A stretch of 64,000 nt of DNA from Capronia americana (lineage: Eukaryota > Ascomycota > Eurotiomycetes > Chaetothyriales > Herpotrichiellaceae): assembly GCA_016110215.1 (NCBI GenBank), contig JADWQD010000009.1:1428093-1492092 (forward strand), read 5' to 3'. Of this stretch, positions 54,945 through 64,000 are shown piece after piece. A program made the translations under genes and the position numbers. The notes beneath the pieces are model-generated. The model was not told the DNA's origin and ran no database searches. It worked only from the letters and a program-made list of their open reading frames with translations. The number at the start of each line of letters is the position of its first letter. Positions within the stretch are counted from its first letter, which is position 1.

Positions 54945-54970
54945 TCGGCTCAAATCCGTTGCAAAACATC

Positions 54971-54976
54971 TTTTTT
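54971..54976 (+). terminator. Pol III-type terminator
   Basis: Six consecutive T, 21 nt beyond the last tRNA base pair. No run of four or more T occurs between the tRNA start and this point, including inside the insertions, so a Pol III transcript could span the whole locus. Confidence 0.65.
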
Positions 54977-55756
54977 GACCTCTTACATATTTCTTCTCCT
55001 TTTTTTAGTAGGGTGCGAATTATGCAAGTGAATCAATCACTCAATTTCCCCCCGGTATGTAAAAGCCCATAGCCACCGAACGCAGAGTCAATCACAACTC
55101 CCGGCCGCTTGAAGGTCAGTCCGAACGTACACAGTACTGCTGAGTATTACTATGAGGGGCCATGAGCCAAAGCGTTTCAGTAGTCTTGTCGAATCATGGT
55201 CGCATACCATTATTTTCACACAAGGCTCCCGTAGCTAAAAGGGTCAGCGCCTCGAGCAATTAGCTAAAGAGATTGGATTAATGCCTTGGAGCAGACGCAG
55301 GCAACCAGCAGTCAGTCGTGCAAGCTGGTGTCCAACTTGATTCGTGACGCATCTTACTTTATGTGGAGGATCAGTGGTGGACGCAAAGGGGTGCATATCC
55401 TACAGATGACGGCAAGTCTCCCACAAAAATATATAGTCATCTCTATTTCACGGTGGTGATTTTTGTAGCCTCGTCTGCGCCCGTGCATGCCATGGAGGTC
55501 AGTATCAGCGGCCTTTCAGGGCATGTAAATTGGTAGCGGAGATCTCCCATTCGTCCCTTCTAGGACAGCCATGCGCGGACTTGAGCCGTGGCGGGGCTTG
55601 AAAATCCCGGGGGCTCGGCTGACTGTAACGCGTGACGCCCTCAGACACCAACGTCGTCTTACCAAATTCCACCACCTCATGGTTTGCAGAGGGTCCTTCG
55701 TTTTCAGGCCTCGTCTTCTTACCTTCTCTTTCAACACCTTGCCGCTCCGAAGAACA
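54977..55756. other. Intergenic region downstream of the tRNA
   Basis: A further T run lies at about 55000-55006. An A-box-like string at about 55223-55240 has no B box after it. No gene is supported before the DUF1932 gene. Confidence 0.45.
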
Positions 55757-57034
55757 ATGGCGACCTCGTCCGCACAGGTTAACCCTTCCGTAGGGATCCT
55801 GAGCATTGGGGATATGGGCATGGGCATCGCCCGGCTCCTCCGCCATCACGACCATACAGTCTACACGGTCGCTGCGGGCAGAAGGCAAGTCTACACACCA
55901 GATAGTCGTTCAGAAGATATTGAACTCTTTGCTGAGCTCTCTCCAAGCCAGCATACCCTCGACCGCATCAAGTCGTCGCAGATCACTGCTCTCGAGTCAG
56001 ACGAACAATTAGTGGCTGAATCGGACATCATTCTTAGCATCGTGCCACCCCGAGACGCCATCGCAACAGCTCGAAGAGTCCTTGAAGCATGCCGCTCGCA
56101 AACAGCGATCAAAAGGCGTAGTGAGAGAAAAGGTACTGCAGCAACCTCGCAGGCCCCCAGTCTAACTTACGTCGATCTAAACGCCATCTCACCTCGAAGC
56201 GCAAAGTCCATCGGCACAATGTTTTCCACCCCGATGTCTCCGGCTTCACCCCGAAGGCTGTCCATTTCGCGCACATTTTCCTTCCACAGGAAGGAGTCGG
56301 AACCCGAGTTAGACCCTATATCAATCAACTTCCTCGACGGCGGTATCATCGGAGGGCCCCCATCGACCAAGCACGATCAAACGTGGAAGAAGCCCTCCGT
56401 TGTCATTTCAGGTCCAAAGTACGACGAACTGCTCACCCCCTCCTTCATCGAACTTCTGAACATAAAATTGCTCGGCCCGAAGATCGGCCAAGCCTCGGCA
56501 TTGAAATCCTGTTTCGCGTCTCTCACGAAGGGCATGACTGCCTTGTCCATTCTGTCATTCACCACCGCACATACCTGCGGCGTGCTCAAGGAGCTCCAAG
56601 AGCATCTCTCCGAGTTCAGCCCGAAGACGCGGGACCTGGCTGAAGCCGGGCTCGTGAGCATGCCACCCAAAGCATACCGCTGGGTGGAGGAAATGCGGCA
56701 GATCAACGAGACGTTCTCTGAAGAAGGCGGCTTTAGCGCCGCCGTACTCTCCTCCAACACGAATGGGCATAATGGTCACCACAATCAAGCTCCGAGCGCC
56801 GTAGGCAACAACGGCAGGAATATGGCCGGCATTTTCGAAGGTGTCGCCGAGATATACAAGTTGATTGCCGACGACACGATATTAGGCGAGGAGAGAGTGG
56901 AGAAACGGAAACGTGGCACCAATCCAGAGGATGTGGCTGAGTGTGTAAAGGAAGGGATTGCGAAGAAGAAGAAGAAACTGGCCGACGAGGGAAGGGATCT
57001 GGAGGCGGCGTGGAGGGGGAGCTGGGGCGCCTGA
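55757..57034 (+). CDS. 6-phosphogluconate-dehydrogenase-like protein with DUF1932
   Basis: A predicted NAD(P)-dependent oxidoreductase of the beta-hydroxyacid dehydrogenase superfamily; substrate unknown. Intronless, 425 aa from ATG 55757. The frame stays open back to another ATG at 55571, which would add a 62-residue basic leader that could be mitochondrial. The Rossmann start is VGILSIGDMGMGIARLLRHHDHTVYTV, a GxGxxG-like loop altered to GDMGMG. It continues through SDIILSIVPPRDAIATARRVL and NFLDGGIIGGPP, the substrate-binding segment. The C-terminal half matches the DUF1932 layout: LGPKIGQASALKSCFASLTKGMTAL, where Lys is the probable catalytic residue. An inserted Ser/Pro-rich loop (TPMSPASPRRLSISRTFS) interrupts the N-terminal domain. 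Confidence 0.85.
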   Translation: MATSSAQVNPSVGILSIGDMGMGIARLLRHHDHTVYTVAAGRRQVYTPDSRSEDIELFAELSPSQHTLDRIKSSQITALESDEQLVAESDIILSIVPPRDAIATARRVLEACRSQTAIKRRSERKGTAATSQAPSLTYVDLNAISPRSAKSIGTMFSTPMSPASPRRLSISRTFSFHRKESEPELDPISINFLDGGIIGGPPSTKHDQTWKKPSVVISGPKYDELLTPSFIELLNIKLLGPKIGQASALKSCFASLTKGMTALSILSFTTAHTCGVLKELQEHLSEFSPKTRDLAEAGLVSMPPKAYRWVEEMRQINETFSEEGGFSAAVLSSNTNGHNGHHNQAPSAVGNNGRNMAGIFEGVAEIYKLIADDTILGEERVEKRKRGTNPEDVAECVKEGIAKKKKKLADEGRDLEAAWRGSWGA

Positions 57035-58033
57035 CGGACTGTGGTCTTCCATTTGCAGGCGAAGTTGTGCTGATAAGGCGAAGCCAATTTCGACGATGAG
57101 ATGACTGATTTCACGATGCTTTTGCTACTACGAAGGACTGCTATTGTTTGTAGGGGCAGGTGCTGGCCTCATTCCCCGGGCCGTCGGTCATGCAGGCATA
57201 CGCAAACATATTGCATTTTGAGAGGGCGAACACCAACAGATACCAGGCATAGACGACGGATGATAAGCAAAGCGCAGAATAACAGATGCCATCGAGTGGC
57301 GCCTATGAGAAGTATCCCACTACGGCCGCCACATCCATATCCGCTTTGTCCCATGTGGGTGCCGTGTGCGGTCAACCTTGCTGACACCAGATCTGGCACT
57401 AATTACCTTACTGTATCATTCTTCTTACTTCAGCTCAATACCGAGTATAATACAATAATGTCCCGTATTGACTTATCCTAAAACACTATTTCAAGATAAA
57501 TTCATAATATGACCCCTAGGAAAGGCCCAAAAATAGCCCAGGTCAAGTTATAGCGACTACCAGATAAAGTAATACGAGATACGGAGTATCAAGTCATGTA
57601 TTTATGACAGTTCGAGTTCGGAGAAATGCCTGCGGAGTGTGAAATAATACGAAGCTGCTGTCAGCGTCGTGGATAAGTGACTGCCAGCTAACTGCCGAGA
57701 CCAGTAATTTCTTGAGTGTAGAAAGTGGCTGTACCTATGCTTTACCGTAATTGCCATCAGAGATACCAATACCTCACCGTATCGGGTTCGGAGGCATTTG
57801 GAGACAAAGTCACTGGAGGATGAGACTGCGGTCATCACTACACCTATTCAACAAACCGTCAACTTCTTCTCTCCCTCTCCGCGAACATATTCCCTCTAAT
57901 CTACGCGATCCAAGAACCTCATCTGCATCCGCCACGCCCCTAGAACTCATTTATCGAGATGATCTAATGCAGGCACTCCACTCGATATGCACTTCGTCTC
58001 TGCCTTACTCCGCACACTGCAGCACGACGCAAG
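57035..58033. other. Intergenic, no gene seen
   Basis: About 1 kb between two genes on the plus strand. It presumably includes the doa10 promoter. No repeat, RNA gene or open frame worth calling. Confidence 0.5.
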
Positions 58034-61000
58034 ATGTCGCTGAATCCTCTCGAAAGCAGTCACCCTGTTGGGCCGGACCACGAGACGACGCTCAGGCGCT
58101 CCGAGACAAATGAGGAGGAACAAAACTACTGTCGAATATGCCGGGGCGAAGGCACCGACGCTCAGCCGCTCTACTACCCGTGCAAATGCTCTGGCAGCAT
58201 CAAGTTCGTCCACCAAGAATGCCTGATGGAGTGGCTGTCACATTCCCAGAAGAAGTACTGTGAACTGTGCAAGACCTCGTTTCGATTCACCAAACTCTAC
58301 AACCGTTCCATGCCCGCGAGGTTACCATTCCCCCTCTTTATCCGCAAACTCGCCCGTCATGGGATTAGAGAACTTGCGCGTTGGACACGTTACTTGCTGG
58401 TGGGCATCATCTGGACTTGTTTCTTGCCTTGGTGCATCCGACAAGTCTGGCGGGGGTTTCTTTGGCTTGCGGATGGTAGCGCCCCGAGCCATCCCAGCCT
58501 GGAAATGGCCGCCGGGGTGACATCGAACACAACTGCTGCAGGCTCAGCGGCTCGAGCGTCACAAACATTGCTCGCCAACTTCACTGTCCCGGACTACCTT
58601 GAGCGCATACCATTAGTGCTCCCTCCCATGCTCTTATCAATGGGAGACATCGCGCGAGTCGTCATGGGCCAGGGCTTGATTGGTAGGATCGTCGGCTTTT
58701 TCCTGTCCATGTTCATCCCCCGGTTACGACAAGCTCCTGGAACTGCTGATGACCAAGACTTTGCTGCTGAAACGGCTGAGATGCCCTCGAGGTCTCCCTC
58801 GTTGCTCTCGGACGTTGAATTTGTATCCGCTTGGTCAGGTTCGCGTATGGTCAACAATGCTACCGTTGACGTTATCGAAGGGCAGCTGATTTGCGTACTG
58901 CTGGTCACCGCCTTTATCCTTGTATTCCTCATTCGGGAATGGGTCATTAATCAGCAACCAATCTTGAACATGCCGGACCCTGATGCTCTCGACAATCCTC
59001 AAGAACGGCAAGCCGAGAACGAGAGGGCCCGCATTGGCCGTCTTCGACCACGGAATCGCCGCCAGGGCGGGGAGGCAAATGTTGCGGATGAAGGGGGTGT
59101 CGTGGACCCCGCAGCACGGCCAATAGCTGTTCCTAGACGGCGTCGAGCGCTGACGGACGATAACATACTGAACGATACCGGCAATGGAATCGAAAGGCCA
59201 GCTCCACCGATCCGGTCACAGAGTTTGTTGGCGAGCCCCGAGGATACAGGAGATGCCTATCTCGAAGAGGCTGTCGGTGAGAGCAGCGCAACTGCTGATG
59301 ATACTGAGAGTCGGCCAGTCCGAAGGCACAGTATTAGCACCCATATTACACCGGAAGGTTCGTCTCTCACGACATTAGGACCTCAGACGATTAACACGGG
59401 CTCTTCAGATAGCTCCCCCATCGAGGCGCGAGGAGCCCTCCCGTTGCAATTCACATTTGGAGGCACTGGACCTGTCCAATTGCAACCGGATTTGCAACAA
59501 CTAATGGACGAAAATGTAACAGACTCAGCAGAGCCTCTGGGAAGGAGAGTCTCGTTCGTCCCAAACCCTGATACCATTGATGAGACGGCACATCCATCAG
59601 AACAGCTTGATGACCGTGAACATGCGACCGACTCAGATGGGCAAGTCATCCCCACGCCCGATTCCTCAAACGAAACAGATTTTTTGCACCCCGCTGGAGA
59701 GTTCCTTGACAATGACCTTCGGGAAGCACTTTTCAACGAGGCACCTGAGATAGAGGCTGAAGAAGTCGCTGTTCCAATCGATGAAGAGCTTGTCCCCGAT
59801 GACTCGTGGATCGGAAGAATCGCAAAGTGGCTCTGGCATACGGACGTTGAAGTCGACACGCAGGGGCCTACGGGAGCTCGTGATAACCCGCATGCTGAGA
59901 CGCAAGACGAGGAACGTATCGTGGAGGACGTCAACGCAGAGGCACCTTTTGTGCCTGTCCACAATCGGGAAGCTCCTCAGATCCCACAACTTGCCGCCGC
60001 AATCGAGGCACCACCTGCAGAGGCCCGAGAGCCGAATATGTTCATGGGTGTCGATCTCAACGACGCCGGAGATGATGCAGAGGATCTTGACGGGGTGCTC
60101 GAACTCCTGGGCATGGAAGGGCCCATCTTCGGCATGATCCAGAACGTACTCTTCTCCTTCCTGCTCATCATCATCACACTGACGATGAGTTTCTGGTTCC
60201 CATATATGTGGGGAAAGATTGCTCTTCTGTTTCTGTCGCAGCCGACTCTCATGCTTGTGCGGGCACCATTGTTCGTTCTGTCGCGCTCAGCAGATATTGT
60301 TGTCGACGTCATCTTCTTCGTCGCTGGGCTCACCGGTTTCCTCTTCAGCCAGCCGATGAAGCTCATGAAAGCAGCGCTATCTGGACTATCACCATCGCTT
60401 GGCCGAATTCTCGACACTGCAACAATAGAAGGATTTACCCTCGACCTTAGTCAGAAAAGCGGTACACGACTCGAGAAGACTTTGGCCGCGGCCGTTCTTG
60501 GCCTCAGACCAGATGTGCCAAACTTTTCGATGCAATCGCACCACGCGCTTATATCCCTGAAAAGCCATCTACACGATGCACTACACGGCACGGTGTTCGT
60601 GGTAGTTCAGGTTCAAAAGACTCTGACCTCTGGCCGCCCGATTTCCAGCACCATTCTGGTTTCCCCTCAACAGGCACAGAAGTCTGCTCTTGAAGTCTTG
60701 AAGAAGCTACCACAAGTCAAAGAGGTCGCATCGAACTTCATGAACCTTCTGTTCGCTGATCTTTCCGCTGAACCTACACTGAGTGTCGACGAGCTCGATC
60801 CTTCCCTAGCTGAGTGGAATAATCAAGACCGGATTCTTGCAATCATCCTTGGCTATGCTTTGTTCGCTGTCGCAGGGATCGTATTCCTCGAGGTTGCCCA
60901 CTTGGTCCTTGGGCTGAAGGACAATGAGAAAGTCGAGGGCTACTTCGCAGATTCCCTTCGGCAAGCAGGTGGCGTGATGAAAGTGATTGTCATCATCGGG

Positions 61001-62785
61001 ATCGAGATGCTGGTCTTCCCGCTCTACTGCGGACTGCTACTGGACCTGGCACTTCTTCCTCTGTTCGCCAACGCTACCGTGGCCAGCCGCATCGCCTTTA
61101 TGACGCAGACGCCGCTGACGGGCGTGTTCATTCACTGGTTCATTGGTACCTGTTACATGTTTCATTTCGCCCTTTTCGTATCGATCTGCCGGAAGATCAT
61201 GCGAAAAGGAGTTCTGTACTTTATTCGCGATCCCGACGATCCGACGTTTCATCCTGTCCGCGACGTTCTTGAGCGACCTGTGCCTGCACAATTGGGAAAG
61301 ATCGCGTTTTCGGCGTTGGTCTACGGTGGTCTGGTCACGCTGTGCTTGGGTGGCGTCGTGTGGTCGATAGACTGGGTTGGCGGCGTTCTACCCATAAGAT
61401 GGTCTACACCAGAACCCAGGCTGGCGTTTCCCGTCGACATAGTCTTCTACAACTTCTTACTTCCTTTCATCCTTCGAAAGGCCGAGCCGTCCAAGAAGAT
61501 CTCGGCAATGTATAGATGGTGGTTTCGAGGATGCGCTCGGTCGCTGCGACTGACGCATTTTCTGTTTGGAGAGGAGCGCAAGGAGGAACAGTACACCCAT
61601 CCGAGCGGATTCCCGTGGAGGTTGTTCAGCAAAGACGGAACAACGGACCCACAACGAGACGGCATCTACGTTCGAGCCCCGGCATCTGACTCGGTGCGTA
61701 TCGCCAAAGGGCGCAATGTCTTCCTCGAAGTCACTGAGCAGAATGAGAGGGTGGATGGCCGCCCGGATGCAGATTTTGGGATGCATGGCAAGAAAGATCC
61801 GCAGTTCACAAAGGTCTATCTCCCACCGAACTTCAGAAGCCGGATCACGACATTCATTGCCCTGCTGTGGCTTTTCGCAGCGGCGACAGGCGTGTCCTTT
61901 ACCATCGGGCCTCTGCTAGTCGGCAGAAAAGTGACTCAGCTGTTGTCCCAATCGGACCGCCCTCCTAACGATCTCTACGCATTCACCGTCGGCGTTCACC
62001 TGTTTGCGGCGGCTGGATATGCCATTGCTTACGCTAAGCCAGCCAGAGACTACCTCCGCGCTAAAGTGAACTCGTCGGGAAAGCAGATCCTGGGATCGAT
62101 CCTGCACGGTCTTGGACTGGCGTACCTCAGCATCTTCACCACTATCGTGCTGCCTTTCGGTATGGCCTTGGTGACGGAACTGTACATTCACATGCCGGTC
62201 TTTGACATGCTAGAGCTCGTCAACCAAGAGAAGGCCAACGATGCGTCTACGTCAACATCGGCTGCGGCGTCGACTGACAACAAACGCCTGCCCGGTGCTA
62301 CGATCTTTATTCTCCAGTCCTGGACAATCGGCCTGCTTTACCTGAAGCTCCTGTTCCGCGTGCTGACTCACGCCATTAGACCCACCTCCCGCCCTGCCAG
62401 GGCTCTTCGGGCAATCACCCGCAACGGCATCATCCAGGCAGACATCCCTCTGGCGTCCCGGGCATTCGTCCTCCCCGCCAGCACTCTGTGCCTTGTACTC
62501 CTCCTTTTCCCTTTGACCTATATGAAATTCATCATCACGGTCTTCCGTGTACACGACACAGAGAAACAGATGCGGATGTATCGGTTCGCGTACCCACTGT
62601 TCTTGTGGATGATAGTCAGCTATGTGGGTGCAATGTTCATGAGAACGAAGGTGGAAAAATGGAGGGTCATGATCAGAGATGAGGTGTATCTGCTAGGGGA
62701 GCGGTTACATAACTTCCAAGAACCGAAACCAAAGGTTAGGGAGGTCAATGCCTCCAGCAGCAAAGGGAAGGAGAAGGTCTTATGA
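58034..62785 (+). CDS. ssm4: ER membrane RING-CH ubiquitin ligase Doa10/Ssm4 (MARCH6 type)
   Basis: The ligase for ERAD-C and nuclear-envelope degradation in the ER and inner nuclear membrane. One exon of 1,583 aa. The N-terminal RING-CH (about residues 33-83) is CRICRGEGTDAQPLYYPCKC, then HQECLMEWLSHSQKKYCELC, the C4HC3 pattern of this family. It is followed by many hydrophobic segments; I count about fourteen, including LLVGIIWTCFLPWCI, LICVLLVTAFILVFLI, LTMSFWFPYMWG, ILAIILGYALFAVAGIVFL and FVLPASTLCLVLLLF. The long segment of about residues 315-680 between the second and later helices is acidic and disordered. The TD-like central region has the GLTGFLFSQPMKLMKAALSGLSPSLG and VIVIIGIEMLVFPLYCGLLLDL stretches. 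Length and layout fit fungal Ssm4. Being intronless is unusual next to its neighbours. Confidence 0.96.
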   Translation: MSLNPLESSHPVGPDHETTLRRSETNEEEQNYCRICRGEGTDAQPLYYPCKCSGSIKFVHQECLMEWLSHSQKKYCELCKTSFRFTKLYNRSMPARLPFPLFIRKLARHGIRELARWTRYLLVGIIWTCFLPWCIRQVWRGFLWLADGSAPSHPSLEMAAGVTSNTTAAGSAARASQTLLANFTVPDYLERIPLVLPPMLLSMGDIARVVMGQGLIGRIVGFFLSMFIPRLRQAPGTADDQDFAAETAEMPSRSPSLLSDVEFVSAWSGSRMVNNATVDVIEGQLICVLLVTAFILVFLIREWVINQQPILNMPDPDALDNPQERQAENERARIGRLRPRNRRQGGEANVADEGGVVDPAARPIAVPRRRRALTDDNILNDTGNGIERPAPPIRSQSLLASPEDTGDAYLEEAVGESSATADDTESRPVRRHSISTHITPEGSSLTTLGPQTINTGSSDSSPIEARGALPLQFTFGGTGPVQLQPDLQQLMDENVTDSAEPLGRRVSFVPNPDTIDETAHPSEQLDDREHATDSDGQVIPTPDSSNETDFLHPAGEFLDNDLREALFNEAPEIEAEEVAVPIDEELVPDDSWIGRIAKWLWHTDVEVDTQGPTGARDNPHAETQDEERIVEDVNAEAPFVPVHNREAPQIPQLAAAIEAPPAEAREPNMFMGVDLNDAGDDAEDLDGVLELLGMEGPIFGMIQNVLFSFLLIIITLTMSFWFPYMWGKIALLFLSQPTLMLVRAPLFVLSRSADIVVDVIFFVAGLTGFLFSQPMKLMKAALSGLSPSLGRILDTATIEGFTLDLSQKSGTRLEKTLAAAVLGLRPDVPNFSMQSHHALISLKSHLHDALHGTVFVVVQVQKTLTSGRPISSTILVSPQQAQKSALEVLKKLPQVKEVASNFMNLLFADLSAEPTLSVDELDPSLAEWNNQDRILAIILGYALFAVAGIVFLEVAHLVLGLKDNEKVEGYFADSLRQAGGVMKVIVIIGIEMLVFPLYCGLLLDLALLPLFANATVASRIAFMTQTPLTGVFIHWFIGTCYMFHFALFVSICRKIMRKGVLYFIRDPDDPTFHPVRDVLERPVPAQLGKIAFSALVYGGLVTLCLGGVVWSIDWVGGVLPIRWSTPEPRLAFPVDIVFYNFLLPFILRKAEPSKKISAMYRWWFRGCARSLRLTHFLFGEERKEEQYTHPSGFPWRLFSKDGTTDPQRDGIYVRAPASDSVRIAKGRNVFLEVTEQNERVDGRPDADFGMHGKKDPQFTKVYLPPNFRSRITTFIALLWLFAAATGVSFTIGPLLVGRKVTQLLSQSDRPPNDLYAFTVGVHLFAAAGYAIAYAKPARDYLRAKVNSSGKQILGSILHGLGLAYLSIFTTIVLPFGMALVTELYIHMPVFDMLELVNQEKANDASTSTSAAASTDNKRLPGATIFILQSWTIGLLYLKLLFRVLTHAIRPTSRPARALRAITRNGIIQADIPLASRAFVLPASTLCLVLLLFPLTYMKFIITVFRVHDTEKQMRMYRFAYPLFLWMIVSYVGAMFMRTKVEKWRVMIRDEVYLLGERLHNFQEPKPKVREVNASSSKGKEKVL

Positions 62786-63531
62786 TGAGACATCTTGAGT
62801 CGCCCCGGTGGGGGATTGTAAGCATTTGCATAGCGTAGGAATTGGGACATTGATATGCTTAGAGCCGACGTGCTGTCAGGCATTCAGCAATCTCCTCAGT
62901 GCTTTTAGATCAAGGACGGTTCTTATTTTCAATGACGGGTGGCGTCAGATCAAGCGTTCGCTCCAATAGAATCAATTGCCTTGTACAGTATTTTCGTCTC
63001 TACAATACGAGTATTAGCCTCAGCTTCGATGAGCTTTGCATTTATGTTTTTGGTGGAGATTCCTGAGAGTTGCCGCCGTCCTTAGAAATTTCACCCGTGG
63101 AATCTTTTTTTGAGAAGGTCATTCGGAGAAACCCAGGCTGGAATATATAATACAAAGATACAAAGATGATCGTATCCTTGTGAGGAGCAAGTGTCGGTGT
63201 CGGTGTCGGTGTCGGTATCGGTATCGGACTAGGTCAGAATAGAATAGAATAGAACATATCATATCATATCATATCATATGCTACTCCATATCTATTCTCA
63301 GCAGGTTGAGTACAAGCAGTGCATCACATTTCAATCAATGTCATCTGCATTGGCGATCTCTTTGATTTTTTTTATCTCTCCTTTCGATACCGTTCGGGAT
63401 GCGGGATAGATAGAGTAGGATACCCCCGGACATCTGACAAGTAAGACGGAAGTGAACCGAACCGCAGTAGACCATCCCAACTGACTGCCACCACTGTTTC
63501 ATCCACTGACAATGCCTCTGTCCGTCTGTCC
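62786..63531. other. Convergent 3' region with simple repeats
   Basis: Between the stop of ssm4 and the stop of the GST-like gene. It holds three adjacent short tandem repeats (63191-63280) and nothing else that I can support. Confidence 0.55.
63191..63280. repeat. Three adjacent microsatellites
   Basis: A GTGTCG/GTATCG hexamer tract (63191-63227), an AGAAT pentamer tract (about 63236-63255) and an ATATC pentamer tract (63256-63280) lie almost end to end in the 3' region between two convergent genes. Confidence 0.9.
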
Positions 63532-64000
63532 CTAGAGTTTCTTCTCGGCCGCCAACTTGGCGAACCTGGCCTTGGTCCTCTCGGCCACGGCCTTTTCATT
63601 CCAGATATACGTCACGCTGGGTTCCTCGACGACCTTGTCAGCCCAGGCCTTGAATTTGGGCGCCCGGTCCGCGAGCAACGAGTGCAGCTTCGGGCTCAGC
63701 ACGGCGTACTCGGGCTTGCTGAGCGCGAGGAGCCGAAGCACGAACGGGCCGGTTAGAGCCTAAGTACACAAATCAGATCAAAGGGTCTACAAATATACCA
63801 TCGTCGTCCAGCTTGGGCTAGGGTGGTGGTGTGGCGGGAACACGAATACACACCTCGGCCAGAGTCAGCCGGTCACTGCCTCCGAAAAAAGGCCCCTTGG
63901 TCGCATCCCACGTGAAAAGCGGCTCCAGTTCCTTGACCACGGCCGCGACCAGTGCTTCCGCGGCTTCGTCCTTTTCGGCGTCGGACTGGGCGCGCTGGCC
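63532..64000 (-). CDS. Glutathione S-transferase-like protein, 3' part
   Basis: Only the last two exons are in the window: one running in from the right edge to 63854, and 63759-63532, with a 94-nt intron. The 125 residues seen form a GST C-terminal helical domain: PLFTWDATKGPFFGGSDRLTLAEALTGPFV, with the usual LTLAE motif that caps the active site, then LLALSKPEYAVL and FKAWADKVVEEPSVTYIW. The protein ends FAKLAAEKKL. The N-terminal thioredoxin-like domain would lie beyond position 64000. A role as a maleylacetoacetate-isomerase-type GST for the dioxygenase at 44-46 kb cannot be judged from this half. Confidence 0.85.

Larger units (their letters stand above)
54711..54950 (+). tRNA. tRNA-Lys(CUU) split by three spliceosomal-type introns plus one anticodon-loop intron
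   Basis: The pieces are 54711-54724, 54775-54828, 54883-54891 and 54945-54949, with T54950 as discriminator. Joined, they give GCCGGGG / TA / GCTC-AATCGGTA-GAGC / G, then the anticodon arm TGTGG-CTCTTAA-CCTCA, an AGGTT variable loop, T arm GCGGG-TTCGAGT-CCCGC, and CTTCGGC closing the acceptor stem. After removal of a 10-nt intron next to anticodon CTT the length is 73, standard for tRNA. All stems pair, apart from one T-T mismatch in the anticodon stem and two G-T pairs in the acceptor stem. Conserved bases T8, A14, G18, G19, A21, T33, TTC at 54-56 and A58 are all in place. The three large interruptions each have a GTRAGT-like donor, CTAAC and terminal AG. Six T follow the gene. Whether it is transcribed by Pol III or Pol II, and spliced, cannot be seen. 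Alternative: a dead tRNA with three insertions. Confidence 0.82.

Noticed and set aside
54711..54950. Reading the tRNA as an ordinary pseudogene with random insertions
   Set aside because: Three independent insertions all having GT..CTAAC..AG and all removable to restore paired stems is unlikely by chance; kept only as the fallback explanation.
55223..55300. A-box-like string (TAGCTAAAAGGG) suggesting a second interrupted tRNA
   Set aside because: No B box follows within 250 bp, and no acceptor or T stem can be formed, with or without intron removal.

Overview
The window is nuclear DNA of a filamentous ascomycete (Pezizomycotina). Most genes are cut by short GT-AG introns of about 48-85 nt with CTAAC/CTGAC-like branch sites. 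The gene set is typically fungal: a DUF6594 membrane protein, a Zn2Cys6 regulator, DHA1 and Dal5-type MFS transporters, an Rsm1-like C3HC protein and an E-class P450. The mix of aromatic-catabolism genes and the style of the proteins would suit Eurotiomycetes (possibly Chaetothyriales), but this is a guess from general impression, not a phylogeny.

Left part (1-15 kb): a single-pass cell-surface protein, a DUF6594 protein, a MYND-finger protein, a RING protein, the 30-kDa subunit of mitochondrial complex I, an unrecognised zinc-ribbon-like protein that carries a tandem intron-exon duplication, and an aminoglycoside-phosphotransferase-like kinase. 15-25 kb: the CCR4-NOT ubiquitin ligase NOT4, which appears to have two alternative 3' ends, an unrecognised nuclear-looking protein, and an Rsm1/NIPA-like protein. 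26-35 kb: a metabolic block with D-3-phosphoglycerate dehydrogenase, hydroxyacid-oxoacid transhydrogenase, two-domain glyoxalase I and an IlvD/Edd-family sugar-acid dehydratase.

37-54 kb: a compact set of eight genes that looks like one catabolic or specialised-metabolism cluster: DHA1 transporter, isochorismatase-like hydrolase, HSL-type esterase, P450, homogentisate-dioxygenase-like ring-cleaving enzyme, Zn2Cys6 regulator, arylsulfatase and Dal5-type anion transporter. A likely logic is import or export, removal of sulfate or ester groups, hydroxylation and ring cleavage under one local regulator. A 9-bp motif (GCCTGCCGG or its complement) recurs in several of the cluster's promoters, including a perfect palindrome between the P450 and dioxygenase genes.

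54.7-55.0 kb holds the most unusual object: a tRNA-Lys(CUU) whose cloverleaf is broken by three insertions of 50, 54 and 53 nt, in the D loop, the T loop and the acceptor stem. Each insertion starts with GTGAGT or GTCAGT, contains an exact CTAAC and ends in AG. Removing all three as GT-AG introns, plus an ordinary 10-nt anticodon-loop intron, leaves a full 73-nt tRNA with paired stems. A run of six T follows. I know of no described nuclear tRNA gene with spliceosomal-type introns.

Right end (55.7-64 kb): a 6-phosphogluconate-dehydrogenase-like DUF1932 protein, the ER-membrane ubiquitin ligase Doa10/Ssm4, and the 3' part of a glutathione-S-transferase-like gene that runs off the window. Exon coordinates were worked out by hand from splice consensus and reading-frame continuity and should be accurate to the base in most, not all, cases.
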